Positions 14,108 to 21,374 of a stretch of 21,374 nt of DNA are shown here, one piece after another. Each line of letters begins with the position of its first letter. The first letter of the stretch is position 1. Made by a program: the position numbers and the translations under genes. Source of the stretch: Planctomycetota bacterium (GTDB taxonomy: Bacteria; Planctomycetota; Phycisphaerae; Phycisphaerales; SM1A02); NCBI GenBank assembly GCA_003671065.1, contig QWPU01000013.1, forward strand, positions 1 through 21,374, read 5' to 3'. Below the pieces are notes generated by a model. That model saw only the letters and a program-made list of their open reading frames with translations. It had not been told where the DNA came from and ran no database searches.

Positions 14108-16422
14108 GACGCGCCTCGTGCACTACTGCTCAATGTCGCATCGAGATTCACAAGGTCACGCACGGTGTCCGCGAAGGTGCTGTCTTGAAACGCGCCCTTG
14201 GTGAGATACGCCGTCGCGCCTGCTTCGAGTCCTGCCAAGCGATCTTCCTCGCGATCTTTGTAACTCACCACAATCACGGGAAGTGCTGCAAAACGAGGGT
14301 CAGAACGCAATGTGCGCACGAACTCGATGCCATTCATGCGCGGCATGTCGATGTCGCTGACAACGAGATCGAACGAGCCCGCGCGCAGTGCGTGCAGGCC
14401 ATCAAGACCATCGACCGCTGTCTCGACGAAGAAGCCCATGCGGACAAGTAGTTGCCGTTCCACTTCGCGCACAGTCGCCGAATCATCGACGACGAGCGCG
14501 TGCAACATTCGACGATCGCTCACCAACGTGGCGCGCTGCGCACCACGCAAGCGACCTTCATTGAGCGCTTGACGCACCGACTGCACGATGTCTTCGGTGT
14601 CGACGATAAGCACAGGCTCACCGCTTTCCCGCACGGCCGCCGCAGAGAGATGCGCGACTTTGCCAAGCCTCGGATCAAGCGCACGCACGACGAGATCTTC
14701 TTCGCCAACAAGCGCGTCGACGGCAAATCCGTAGCGTTCCTCGCCAAGACCAAGCACCACGATGTGCTCGCGATCATCAGCGCGGCGCGCGTCACCAAGT
14801 CCAAGCACGCATGCAGCATCGACAACACCAATGGAGGTCTCTTCCAACAAGAACTGGCTGCGGCCTGCGACGCTCGTGATCGATCCACTCGGAGGCTGCA
14901 CCACTCGATCGATGCGCGCCAGCGGAAAGGCCAGCGTTTCGCCTGCAACATCAACGAGCAGCGCGCGAATGACCGACAGCGTGATCGGCAATTCAAGTTC
15001 AAACACGGTGCCGCGACCGAATTCGCTTTCAATACGCGCTACGCCACCAATCTCACGCGCGGTCGCTTGCACCACATCAAGACCAACGCCGCGACCAGAA
15101 ATCTCAGTGACGCTCGATGCCGTAGAAAACCCAGGAAGAAAGAGGAACTCAAACAGTTCTTGGCGATCCATCGTGCGTGCAATCGCGTCGGTGGTAAAGC
15201 CTTTGCGCACAATCCGTTCTCGTAACGCATCCAAATCAATGCCGCGACCATCATCACTTACACGCACGCGCAACAAGCCTGCGTGATGACGCGCCTCAAC
15301 ACGAAGCGTCGCCTGCGGACTCTTCCCGCACGCGCGCCGTTCTTCAGGCGTTTCAACGCCGTGATCGAGCGCGTTGCGCAACATGTGATTGAGCGGCGCA
15401 TCGAGCCGCGCAAGAATGTCGCGATCAACTGGAACGGCGTCACCGATGATTTCAAGTCGCGCGTCTTTCCCTAGATGACGCGCGAGATCACGCACCGTGC
15501 GACTGAGCGCGCTGGTGGCATCCGCGAAGGGACGCATGCGACTCGACAGCACTTCGTGATAGAGCTGCGTTGATGTTTCTTCGCCGCGACGAATTGCGTT
15601 TTCAACACTCACCAAATGTGTGAGCACGCGTGAACGCATTGACTCGAGCACGCGTCGTGCAGGAGCGATGAGTGCAGGATCGACGCTCGCACTGCGCATC
15701 TTTGCGCGCAAATCGTCGAGCGCATCTTCGAGATGAACGAGATCGCGCTTGAGACTCATGCTTTCGGCGCGAATCGCACCGAGGCGACGCGATTCAAGCA
15801 TGGTTTCGCCTGCGAGTTGCAAGAGTCGATCAAGTTTCTCCGCCGTGACGCGCACGCTTGATGCGCGAGAAATCGTTGCTGCTGCTGGTGCAACTGGCGC
15901 GGGAACCGCTGACGCTTCGACAGCGGCGCGTGCTGGCGCGATCTCTTTCGTTGCTGGAGTTTCTGCTGCTTTCGCAGGAGTTTCAACTGCTTTTGCAGGA
16001 GTTTCAACTGCCTTCGCAGGCGTTGCGACGATCTCCGCCGCAAGCTCGCCCGTCAGCGCCGCAACAGTTGCGGCTTGCGCCGCTGACCATTCAGCGATGT
16101 CGCACTCATCAACCTTCGCAAGCAGCGCAAGCAAGTCAGCGCCGCGAAGCAGTTGATCAATGCGCGCGGGATCAATCGCTTCGCGCCCCTTCTGCATCGC
16201 AACCAACACATCCTCCATCGCGTGCGACAACTGCACGGCAATGTCAACACCCACCACGCGAGCCGCGCCTTTGATCGAATGCGCCGCGCGCATGAGGGGT
16301 TCAACACTCGCAGGATCGCTGCTGCCCTCAAGACGCACGAGTCCTTCGCTCAGCGCGGCCGAGTGCATTTCCGCTTCGCCTTTGAAGAGATCGTGCAGCG
16401 AGAAGCCGCCCAGATCGCTCAT
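14104..16422 (-). CDS. cheA: Hybrid histidine kinase CheA with C-terminal receiver, WspE-like
   Basis: A 772-residue chemotaxis-type kinase. An N-terminal Hpt domain carries the phosphorylated His48 (RAAHSIKGAARVVG). A linker (about 132-185) has seven-residue TPAKAVE repeats. After the dimerisation helices, the ATPase domain shows the N box (NHMLRNALDHGVETPEER), DDGRGIDLDAL and GFSTASSVTEISGRGVGLDV (431-450). A CheW-like regulatory domain (about 475-620) and a receiver (about 640-760) with D690 (LVVSDIDMPRMNG) follow. The Hpt-kinase-CheW-REC order, without a P2 domain, is that of WspE. It is expected to phosphorylate its own receiver, CheB and the output regulator. It overlaps both neighbouring genes by 4 nt. 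Confidence 0.96.
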   Translation of the reverse strand: MSDLGGFSLHDLFKGEAEMHSAALSEGLVRLEGSSDPASVEPLMRAAHSIKGAARVVGVDIAVQLSHAMEDVLVAMQKGREAIDPARIDQLLRGADLLALLAKVDECDIAEWSAAQAATVAALTGELAAEIVATPAKAVETPAKAVETPAKAAETPATKEIAPARAAVEASAVPAPVAPAAATISRASSVRVTAEKLDRLLQLAGETMLESRRLGAIRAESMSLKRDLVHLEDALDDLRAKMRSASVDPALIAPARRVLESMRSRVLTHLVSVENAIRRGEETSTQLYHEVLSSRMRPFADATSALSRTVRDLARHLGKDARLEIIGDAVPVDRDILARLDAPLNHMLRNALDHGVETPEERRACGKSPQATLRVEARHHAGLLRVRVSDDGRGIDLDALRERIVRKGFTTDAIARTMDRQELFEFLFLPGFSTASSVTEISGRGVGLDVVQATAREIGGVARIESEFGRGTVFELELPITLSVIRALLVDVAGETLAFPLARIDRVVQPPSGSITSVAGRSQFLLEETSIGVVDAACVLGLGDARRADDREHIVVLGLGEERYGFAVDALVGEEDLVVRALDPRLGKVAHLSAAAVRESGEPVLIVDTEDIVQSVRQALNEGRLRGAQRATLVSDRRMLHALVVDDSATVREVERQLLVRMGFFVETAVDGLDGLHALRAGSFDLVVSDIDMPRMNGIEFVRTLRSDPRFAALPVIVVSYKDREEDRLAGLEAGATAYLTKGAFQDSTFADTVRDLVNLDATLSSSARGAS
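15961..16023. repeat. Three 21-bp tandem repeats in the cheA linker
   Basis: Three 21-bp units (15961-15981, 15982-16002, 16003-16023) differ at only a few positions each, with a diverged partial unit before them. They encode the Ala/Pro/Lys/Glu heptad TPAKAVE in the linker between the Hpt and dimerisation regions. Because the unit is a multiple of three, copy-number change would only alter linker length. Confidence 0.85.
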
Positions 16423-17093
16423 GTCAGGCTCCTTGCGAAGAGCGCCGCGAGCTTTGTGGAATGGAGGATGGTGACGAGATTGTGTGAGGGCGCGCTCGCG
16501 CTCCGTGTACCACTGCTCGTCTCATTCACTTCAACATTCACTTCAACATCCAACTCCACAAGATGCGCCGCACAACCGTCAATCGCATGACGAACCGTTG
16601 TTGGAGGCGCGAGCAACGCCGATTCATCGACGCGTCGCACACCTTCGATCGAATCAGCTGCAAATGCCCAGCGATCGGTGGCTGTTCCCATGACGACGAA
16701 ATGCGATTGCGCGGAGTCGGCGGCAACACCAAGCGCCGCTCCGATGCGCGCCACTAGCGTGAGTTCACCGTGAATGTTGGCCACGCCTGCAATCACATTA
16801 TTCGTGCGATGCGGCACTCGTCGAACCACCGACACAGGCACCACTCGATGCGCCGCTAGAGCGTCAAGCGCGAATCGTTCAGCGCCTACGCGAAACACCA
16901 AGATGCTGCGCGTGCTTCCTTCGCGAGAGACAGTGCGCAGTGCCACGAGCTCTGTGTTGGCGACGAGTTGTTCAGTCGGCAGCGGGCGATTTTGAAGCGC
17001 ACGCATGCGTTCAAGCGAAGCATCGGTGCTGCGCGCAAGCGATGTCGTAGCGATTGTTGTTTCGCTGGGGATGTTGTCGTTCGGAGTACTCAT
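16419..17093 (-). CDS. CheW-type coupling protein, WspD-like
   Basis: A 224-residue adaptor, the second of two CheW proteins in the operon. An N-terminal extension of about 60 residues contains a short helical part (RMRALQNRPLPTEQLV). It precedes the CheW domain with ILVFRVGAERFALDALAAHR, RRVPHRTNNVIAGVANIHGE and a later HFVVMGTATDRWAFAADSIE. The N-terminal extension followed by PHR and a GxxNxxGEL turn is characteristic of WspD. CheW proteins bridge the receptor tip and the kinase CheA. The C-terminus overlaps the cheA start by 4 nt. It is separated from the upstream cheR by 34 nt, the only real gap before cheB inside the operon, without a strong ribosome binding site. Confidence 0.9.
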   Translation of the reverse strand: MSTPNDNIPSETTIATTSLARSTDASLERMRALQNRPLPTEQLVANTELVALRTVSREGSTRSILVFRVGAERFALDALAAHRVVPVSVVRRVPHRTNNVIAGVANIHGELTLVARIGAALGVAADSAQSHFVVMGTATDRWAFAADSIEGVRRVDESALLAPPTTVRHAIDGCAAHLVELDVEVNVEVNETSSGTRSASAPSHNLVTILHSTKLAALFARSLT

Positions 17094-17127
17094 GCTTGAC
17101 GCAGTTCACAATTCTTTGGAGAGCCTA

Positions 17128-18288
17128 TCACCTCTCAGGCGCATCGCGTTCGTCGCGATACATGCGGTCGAGATGCGAGCGAAGTGCGCGCATGCGGAAA
17201 CGCTCGGCGTCGGCGTGCGCGCCACGAACAGCACACAGACGAGCAGCAAGCACCAGCGCTTCTTCGCACGATGGATCCAGATAGAGCGCTCGCGTGATCG
17301 TTGCAAACGCGCCAGAAATATCACCCGCGAGCTCCAACTCGAGCGCGCGCGCGTGGTAATGCAGCGGATCGAGCGCCTGTGCGCGATCATCAGAAGGACC
17401 GTCAAAAGTCACCAACGGCTGCCGATGGACTTCAGTCCAAGGCGTCGGTTCTAGCACCGACGGCATCGGCGCGATAAACGCTGCCGTCGCGACTTCGCTC
17501 CTTCGCGTCAACGCAAACGCTCCCGCAGCAGCATGAGGCACGAGCCCCGTGGCAGCTGCCGCAGCATGCATCTCCGCGTGACCAACGAGCAACACACCAT
17601 CAGGCGCGAGAAGTTTCGCGAGACCAACGAAGATTCGGTTGCGCACCGCATCTTCAAGATAGATCGCAACATTGCGAAACACCAAGACTTCGAACTTACT
17701 ACTCCGAAGCACCTCGATGTCGATCACAGTTTGTGCATCGGCGACCTTCGCACGAATACTGCGCAGCACATCCTCCCGCGCGTGCACACCGACTGTGGAG
17801 GTCTTGAGGTACGACGCAGCCCACGCAGGAATGCTGCTGCGAACATGCATGCCTGCGAACAGAGGCGCCGCCGCAAACACTTCAGGATTTCGATCGGTGG
17901 CGAGCACTTCGATAGCGGCTCCTTGCGCGCCATCAAGCATCGCCACGGCCACGGTTACAGGTTCGCACCATCCGCCCGCACCGACGATGAGCGCTCGCAC
18001 GACGGAGTGCGCGTGCGTTTGAACATGTTCACGAACTCGCGTGCGCAGAAACTCGCACGACTCGTCGTAGCGGAAAAGCCATGTTTCAGGCGGCGAAAAC
18101 GCTGCTTCGAGCCGCGCGTACTCCGCGTCATCAATCAAGATGCGTTGCGCGCATGCGTCTTCGCCACTCACCCTGAGTTTCAGCGCACGCGCTCGCAGAT
18201 GCGCGTTGAACCGCTCGGAGGACAGCGCGCCCGCCGCGAATCCACTCTGCCTAAGCAGCCGGTCGTAGAGATCGCGTTGCGCGTTCAC
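17128..18288 (-). CDS. cheR: CheR-type receptor methyltransferase with TPR tail, WspC-like
   Basis: A 386-residue CheR with C-terminal TPR-like repeats (about 310-375: HARALELELAGDISGAFATI, RALYLDPSCEEALVLAARL). The N-terminal helical domain includes SPPETWLFRYDESCEFLR (65-82). The methyltransferase fold shows VLATDRNPEVF (128-138) and VFRNVAIYLED (203-213), matching the CheR consensus ATDIN and CRNVLIYF. SAM motif I is unusual: GAGGWCEPVTVAV (103-115) stands where CheR normally has CSTGEEPYSIA. The enzyme would methylate receptor glutamates using S-adenosylmethionine. A TPR tail in place of receptor pentapeptide docking is a feature of WspC. The start overlaps the cheW stop by 4 nt. Confidence 0.9.
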   Translation of the reverse strand: MNAQRDLYDRLLRQSGFAAGALSSERFNAHLRARALKLRVSGEDACAQRILIDDAEYARLEAAFSPPETWLFRYDESCEFLRTRVREHVQTHAHSVVRALIVGAGGWCEPVTVAVAMLDGAQGAAIEVLATDRNPEVFAAAPLFAGMHVRSSIPAWAASYLKTSTVGVHAREDVLRSIRAKVADAQTVIDIEVLRSSKFEVLVFRNVAIYLEDAVRNRIFVGLAKLLAPDGVLLVGHAEMHAAAAATGLVPHAAAGAFALTRRSEVATAAFIAPMPSVLEPTPWTEVHRQPLVTFDGPSDDRAQALDPLHYHARALELELAGDISGAFATITRALYLDPSCEEALVLAARLCAVRGAHADAERFRMRALRSHLDRMYRDERDAPER

Positions 18289-18767
18289 TGCGCTGCACGC
18301 GGCAATTCGCGCAATGCGGCGTCGCCCTCAAGAATTCGGCGACAGCGCAACAGTTGCACAAAGCCTTCGGTGTCGGCGATGGTCGGACCAAGATGTGGCG
18401 CGCCTGCGAAATTGAATCCAGTGTGGGCGCCGCCTTGTGAAAAGTCGCGGTCGCCCAAGCCCAACACTTCAGGAACGAGTAAACCGACTTTCGAACCACT
18501 GGCGTTTGCGCCCACAAAATCAAGCAGTTCCGATTCCAGTTGCAGCACGATGATGCGCGAACCAAGACGCAACTCCGTCGATGTCGAAGCAACAATCACC
18601 GACAGATCAACCAACGGAAGCAGCGCACCACGCACATTGATCAGCCCAAGAAGCCACGAGGGACCGGTCCCTGCGGAGCGATGCTCCACCACTGGAAGCA
18701 CTTCGGAAATCTCCGAGCTATCCAGCGCAAATCGACGGCCGGCCACCATGACGAACAGAACTTGCAT
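18285..18767 (-). CDS. CheW-type coupling protein, WspB-like
   Basis: A 160-residue CheW adaptor without extensions. Characteristic features are the opening strand VLFVMVAGRRFALDSSEISE, the central GLINVRGALLPLVDLS turn and VGLLVPEVLGLGDRDF. The last 30 residues form a separate helical tail (FVQLLRCRRILEGD). Position two in the operon, between the receptor and CheR, matches wspB. The start codon overlaps the MCP stop as TGATG and the stop overlaps the cheR start as ATGA, so the three genes are probably translationally coupled. Confidence 0.92.
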   Translation of the reverse strand: MQVLFVMVAGRRFALDSSEISEVLPVVEHRSAGTGPSWLLGLINVRGALLPLVDLSVIVASTSTELRLGSRIIVLQLESELLDFVGANASGSKVGLLVPEVLGLGDRDFSQGGAHTGFNFAGAPHLGPTIADTEGFVQLLRCRRILEGDAALRELPRAAQ

Positions 18768-20827
18768 CAGCGTTGCTCGCTTGCTGTTGGCGCAACGGTA
18801 AATCGTCCCACCGCGTCTTGAAGCACCGCGACACTGTGCGCAAGATCCTCGGCAACATTGCTGAACTCCGACGCGCTCTGCGAAGTCTGCTGCGCACCTT
18901 CCGCAACTTGCCTCACCGCGAGTTCGATTTGCGTGACGCCCGCTGATTGATTGGCCATGCCCGTCTGCACATCAGAGAATCCACGCGCTGCGGAGTTCAT
19001 TTCATCGATGATGTTTCCGAGACTCGTCGTCAAGCGTTGGACTCCCACGGTACTTCCACGCATCTCACCGGCAAAGCGCGCCATATCGCCGACACCTGAC
19101 GACACCGCTTCTTGCATGTGTCGAACGATGCGTTCGATATCGAGCGTCGCCGCAGCCGTTTGATCAGCAAGACGGCGAATCTCTCGCGCGACCACGAGGA
19201 AGCCAAGGCCTGCATCGCCCGCTTTTTCGGCTTCAATCGCTGCGTTGACTGAGAGCAGATTCGTTTGCTCAGCGACTTTCGTAATCGTGACCACGACTGA
19301 GGTGATGAGTTCGGCCTTCTCAGAAATCACTTGCAAGCGATCACTCACTTCATCGCTGCCGCGTTCAAGTCGAGCCATCGACTGCGCCATTCGATCAAGA
19401 TTCGCGCGCCCCGCCGTTGCGGATTCAGCGCTGCGTCGTGCGCCCGCATCAACTGTTTCAACAGTGCGCAACAACTCGGCGCCTGTCGCGGAGATCTCAC
19501 GAATCGCCGCCGCCATTTGCGCAGTTGATCCACCGAAGGTACTCGCAGTCGCTCCTTGCTCACGACTTGTCGCGGCGAGTTCAACGCTCGTCGCCGCCAG
19601 ACGCACCGACGCACTACGCACGCTTCCAACAATCGTGGCGAGCTCATCGTTCATGCGCGCCATCGCTCGCACGAGGTCAGCACTTTCATCGCTGCCGCTC
19701 ATGACAGCGACTCGTTGCGAAAGGTCGCCTGATGAAATGCGTTCCGCCGCACTCTGCGCCGCGCGCACGCGTCGACCGCTACTCACCGCGTTCAATGCAA
19801 GCAGCGTGACGATGATCGCGATGCCGATCGCGGCGGTACCCAGATTCACAAGGAACAAGTCGCTCAAACTTGCGAGCACCGCGCTCGTTGGCTTGCGCAC
19901 GACAAGACGCCACTCGCCTGTCGGGATCATGGTGCTCACGAAGTAACACTCGGCCCCTGACTGCCGATCGATGCTGTTTTCAAGGCGAATTCCCTTCTTT
20001 GGTACTCCTGCGAACACTTCCGCAAGATCCGATTTCTCAACAGCCGTCGTGCGCAATTGTGTGCCCGCAGTTGAATCGGTCGTCGCCGCCACGAAGCTGC
20101 CGCGCGCATCGAGAAAGATGTCCGCGTTGAGTTGCACAGAGAGTTGCGCGAGTCGAGCTTGAATTGACTCAAGCGAAACATCGACGCCCGCAACACCTTG
20201 GAAGCGACCTTTGATCACAAGCGGCGTGACATTCTCAATGATGGCTTGACCGAAGTAGTCGTAGGGCTTCGTGATGAGCGGCGTCGAAACTCCTGAACGC
20301 TCGAATCGTTCTTTGGGAAAGTCGTACCACAGGCCACCAGCGTTTTCAGTTTCTTGCAGCACTTCGAGCGTGAAGCCTGTCGCAGATTTCGGATCGCGCT
20401 TGAAGTACGGATAGAAACGACCGCTTGCTGTAAGCGCAACTGTTGGCACGCCCGCTTGAGCACCGAGCGCATCGTTTCCATCGCCGTTGGGTTCGTAGGC
20501 AACATAGGCTGCATGAAGTTCAGGATTCGCGCGCAGCACTTTCTCGATGAACATAAGCGTTTCGGCGCGCCGACCAAACATCCCAGATTCTTGCGCAAGC
20601 GCCATCAACTGCGCTTGCGCGAGGCTGCGCTTGTTCGCAGCGTCGATTTCGCCCGCCGCGAGTTCAACCGCAGCATTCAAATCGCCTTCAAGTGTGGTGG
20701 CAATTTCGGACCACGCACGCAGGCCGTTGATCACGACGATAAGGAGCACGACGAGAGAGGCGGGAAGCACGCCCAAGAGCATGCTGCGGCCGAGGAGAGA
20801 TCGATGAAACGCGACAGAAGCAGCCAT
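18767..20827 (-). CDS. Methyl-accepting chemotaxis protein with dCache sensor, WspA-like
   Basis: A 686-residue transmembrane chemoreceptor. Helix 1 (about 14-36) is followed by a periplasmic double-Cache domain (about 40-320; FYPYFKRD, WYDFPKERFERS, ITKPYDYFG, VTPLVIKGRFQGVAGVDVSL). Then come helix 2 (about 322-345), a HAMP domain (346-400) and a signalling coiled coil to the C-terminus. The hairpin tip reads EQTNLLSVNAAIEAEKAG (520-537), followed by GFLVVAREIRRLADQTAAAT and DIERIVRHMQEAVSSGV. The IEAEKAG and REIRRLADQTAxAT variants are typical of WspA rather than of flagellar receptors. The C-terminus (APTASEQR) has no NWETF-like docking pentapeptide. The ligand is unknown. It starts the operon, 44 nt after the stop of an unrelated gene, and has no obvious ribosome binding site at ATG 20827. 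ATG 20779 is a possible alternative. Confidence 0.95.
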   Translation of the reverse strand: MAASVAFHRSLLGRSMLLGVLPASLVVLLIVVINGLRAWSEIATTLEGDLNAAVELAAGEIDAANKRSLAQAQLMALAQESGMFGRRAETLMFIEKVLRANPELHAAYVAYEPNGDGNDALGAQAGVPTVALTASGRFYPYFKRDPKSATGFTLEVLQETENAGGLWYDFPKERFERSGVSTPLITKPYDYFGQAIIENVTPLVIKGRFQGVAGVDVSLESIQARLAQLSVQLNADIFLDARGSFVAATTDSTAGTQLRTTAVEKSDLAEVFAGVPKKGIRLENSIDRQSGAECYFVSTMIPTGEWRLVVRKPTSAVLASLSDLFLVNLGTAAIGIAIIVTLLALNAVSSGRRVRAAQSAAERISSGDLSQRVAVMSGSDESADLVRAMARMNDELATIVGSVRSASVRLAATSVELAATSREQGATASTFGGSTAQMAAAIREISATGAELLRTVETVDAGARRSAESATAGRANLDRMAQSMARLERGSDEVSDRLQVISEKAELITSVVVTITKVAEQTNLLSVNAAIEAEKAGDAGLGFLVVAREIRRLADQTAAATLDIERIVRHMQEAVSSGVGDMARFAGEMRGSTVGVQRLTTSLGNIIDEMNSAARGFSDVQTGMANQSAGVTQIELAVRQVAEGAQQTSQSASEFSNVAEDLAHSVAVLQDAVGRFTVAPTASEQR

Positions 20828-20871
20828 TGGCGCACTGTAACAACGAGCCTGAACACGACTCAGTGATTGAT

Positions 20872-21374
20872 CTAGTCGTCAACTGATTCGTCTGACCAGC
20901 GCACGCGAACGACTCGCCCGCGTTCATTGGCAGGGATGAGCGCGCGAATCATCTCGGCGACTGTGGCTCGTGCCTTTTCGCGAACTTCAAACATCGCAAG
21001 GTCGCTTGACGCTTCACGCACGACAGCCGCGCGGATCAAACCCAGCGCTGCATCGCGCGCCGCATCATCACCCGCCACGTGATCGACCCAATCGCGATCG
21101 ACCTCAATGCGCAGTTTCTTTGGATCGCTTTGCACTTCGACCAACTTCTCGTCAACCATTGGCGGGGCGAGTGTGATGATGATGATGTCATCAACGAGCT
21201 CGACTGAGGGCGTATGCGCCGCATCTGCGCCGTCGAGCGGAACGATGTACTGCACAATGTTGCCTGGCGCGACGATCTCTACATTCGTGCGTCCAACCTC
21301 GACCGTCCATCCCGGACCGATAGGGATGATCCATGCGCGCAATGTGGTTTCAGTGGGCCTTGACGCATCGACAC
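20872..21374 (-). CDS. Unrecognised protein, 5' end beyond the window
   Basis: The minus-strand frame ends at the TAG at 20872-20874. It stays open through TETTLRAWIIPIGPGWTVEV to the window edge, so the gene probably starts beyond 21374. An internal TTG at 21342 could start it but has no ribosome binding site. The visible part has a beta-rich N-terminal segment (NVEIVAPGNIVQYIVPL, VELVDDIIIITLAPPMV) and then a helical, charged C-terminal half (ARDAALGLIRAAVVREASSD, KARATVAEMIRALIPANERG). I do not recognise the family. With only 44 nt between its stop and the MCP start, it may be in the same operon as the chemosensory genes. Confidence 0.7.
   Translation of the reverse strand, partial: VDASRPTETTLRAWIIPIGPGWTVEVGRTNVEIVAPGNIVQYIVPLDGADAAHTPSVELVDDIIIITLAPPMVDEKLVEVQSDPKKLRIEVDRDWVDHVAGDDAARDAALGLIRAAVVREASSDLAMFEVREKARATVAEMIRALIPANERGRVVRVRWSDESVDD

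Noticed and set aside
17533..18801. A 422-codon plus-strand open frame
   Set aside because: It is antisense to cheR and the first cheW. The translation is Arg/Ser/Thr-rich without recognisable motifs.
1..21374. CRISPR arrays, tRNA or rRNA genes
   Set aside because: I saw no regularly spaced direct repeats, tRNA-like cloverleaf or rRNA-like conserved stretches by eye. Short tandem repeats present are coding.

Overview
The window looks like chromosomal DNA of a GC-rich Gram-negative bacterium. I infer Planctomycetota, probably class Phycisphaerae. The reasons are two membrane proteins with an N-terminal GWHPxCRxCKHDLR...CPECG zinc ribbon, a secreted DUF1080 lipoprotein beside a secreted PQQ-type sugar dehydrogenase, and a NagB/PIG-L fusion. 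This placement rests on recalled family distributions, not on a search.

Layout. Positions 1-887 hold no intact gene, only decayed coding pieces. One of them (minus strand, 158-305) is a broken copy of the 3' end of the nagB-like gene found at 5445-7378. Positions 888-5185 carry two tandem plus-strand paralogues of an uncharacterised zinc-ribbon membrane protein. A relic of a paralogue tail lies just before them and an aborted paralogue start just after. Positions 5186-5444 hold only small open frames. On the minus strand, 9883 down to 5445 carries a secreted sugar dehydrogenase, aroC (chorismate synthase) and the NagB/PIG-L fusion, whose C-terminus is out of frame. A divergent DUF1080 lipoprotein (9936-10646) faces a saccharopine-dehydrogenase-like enzyme (11732-10653).

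The main system is a seven-gene minus-strand chemosensory operon, 20827 down to 11814. Its order is MCP, CheW, CheR-TPR, CheW, CheA-REC, CheB, then an output response regulator. Most junctions overlap by 1-4 nt. Order and signature motifs match the Wsp surface-sensing operon of pseudomonads (wspA-B-C-D-E-F-R). The final protein has a WspR-like receiver, but the GGDEF diguanylate cyclase is replaced by an RsbU/SpoIIE-type PP2C phosphatase domain with all its metal-binding aspartates. The cluster is therefore a Wsp-like pathway apparently wired to serine/threonine dephosphorylation (probably anti-sigma or STAS partner switching) rather than c-di-GMP synthesis. The MCP would sense through a periplasmic double-Cache domain and drive CheA autophosphorylation via the two CheW adaptors. 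CheR and CheB would adapt the receptor, and phosphotransfer to the last protein would control the phosphatase. A partial gene of unknown function (20872-21374) lies directly upstream and may be co-transcribed.

I found no tRNA, rRNA, CRISPR array, transposase or integrase in the window.
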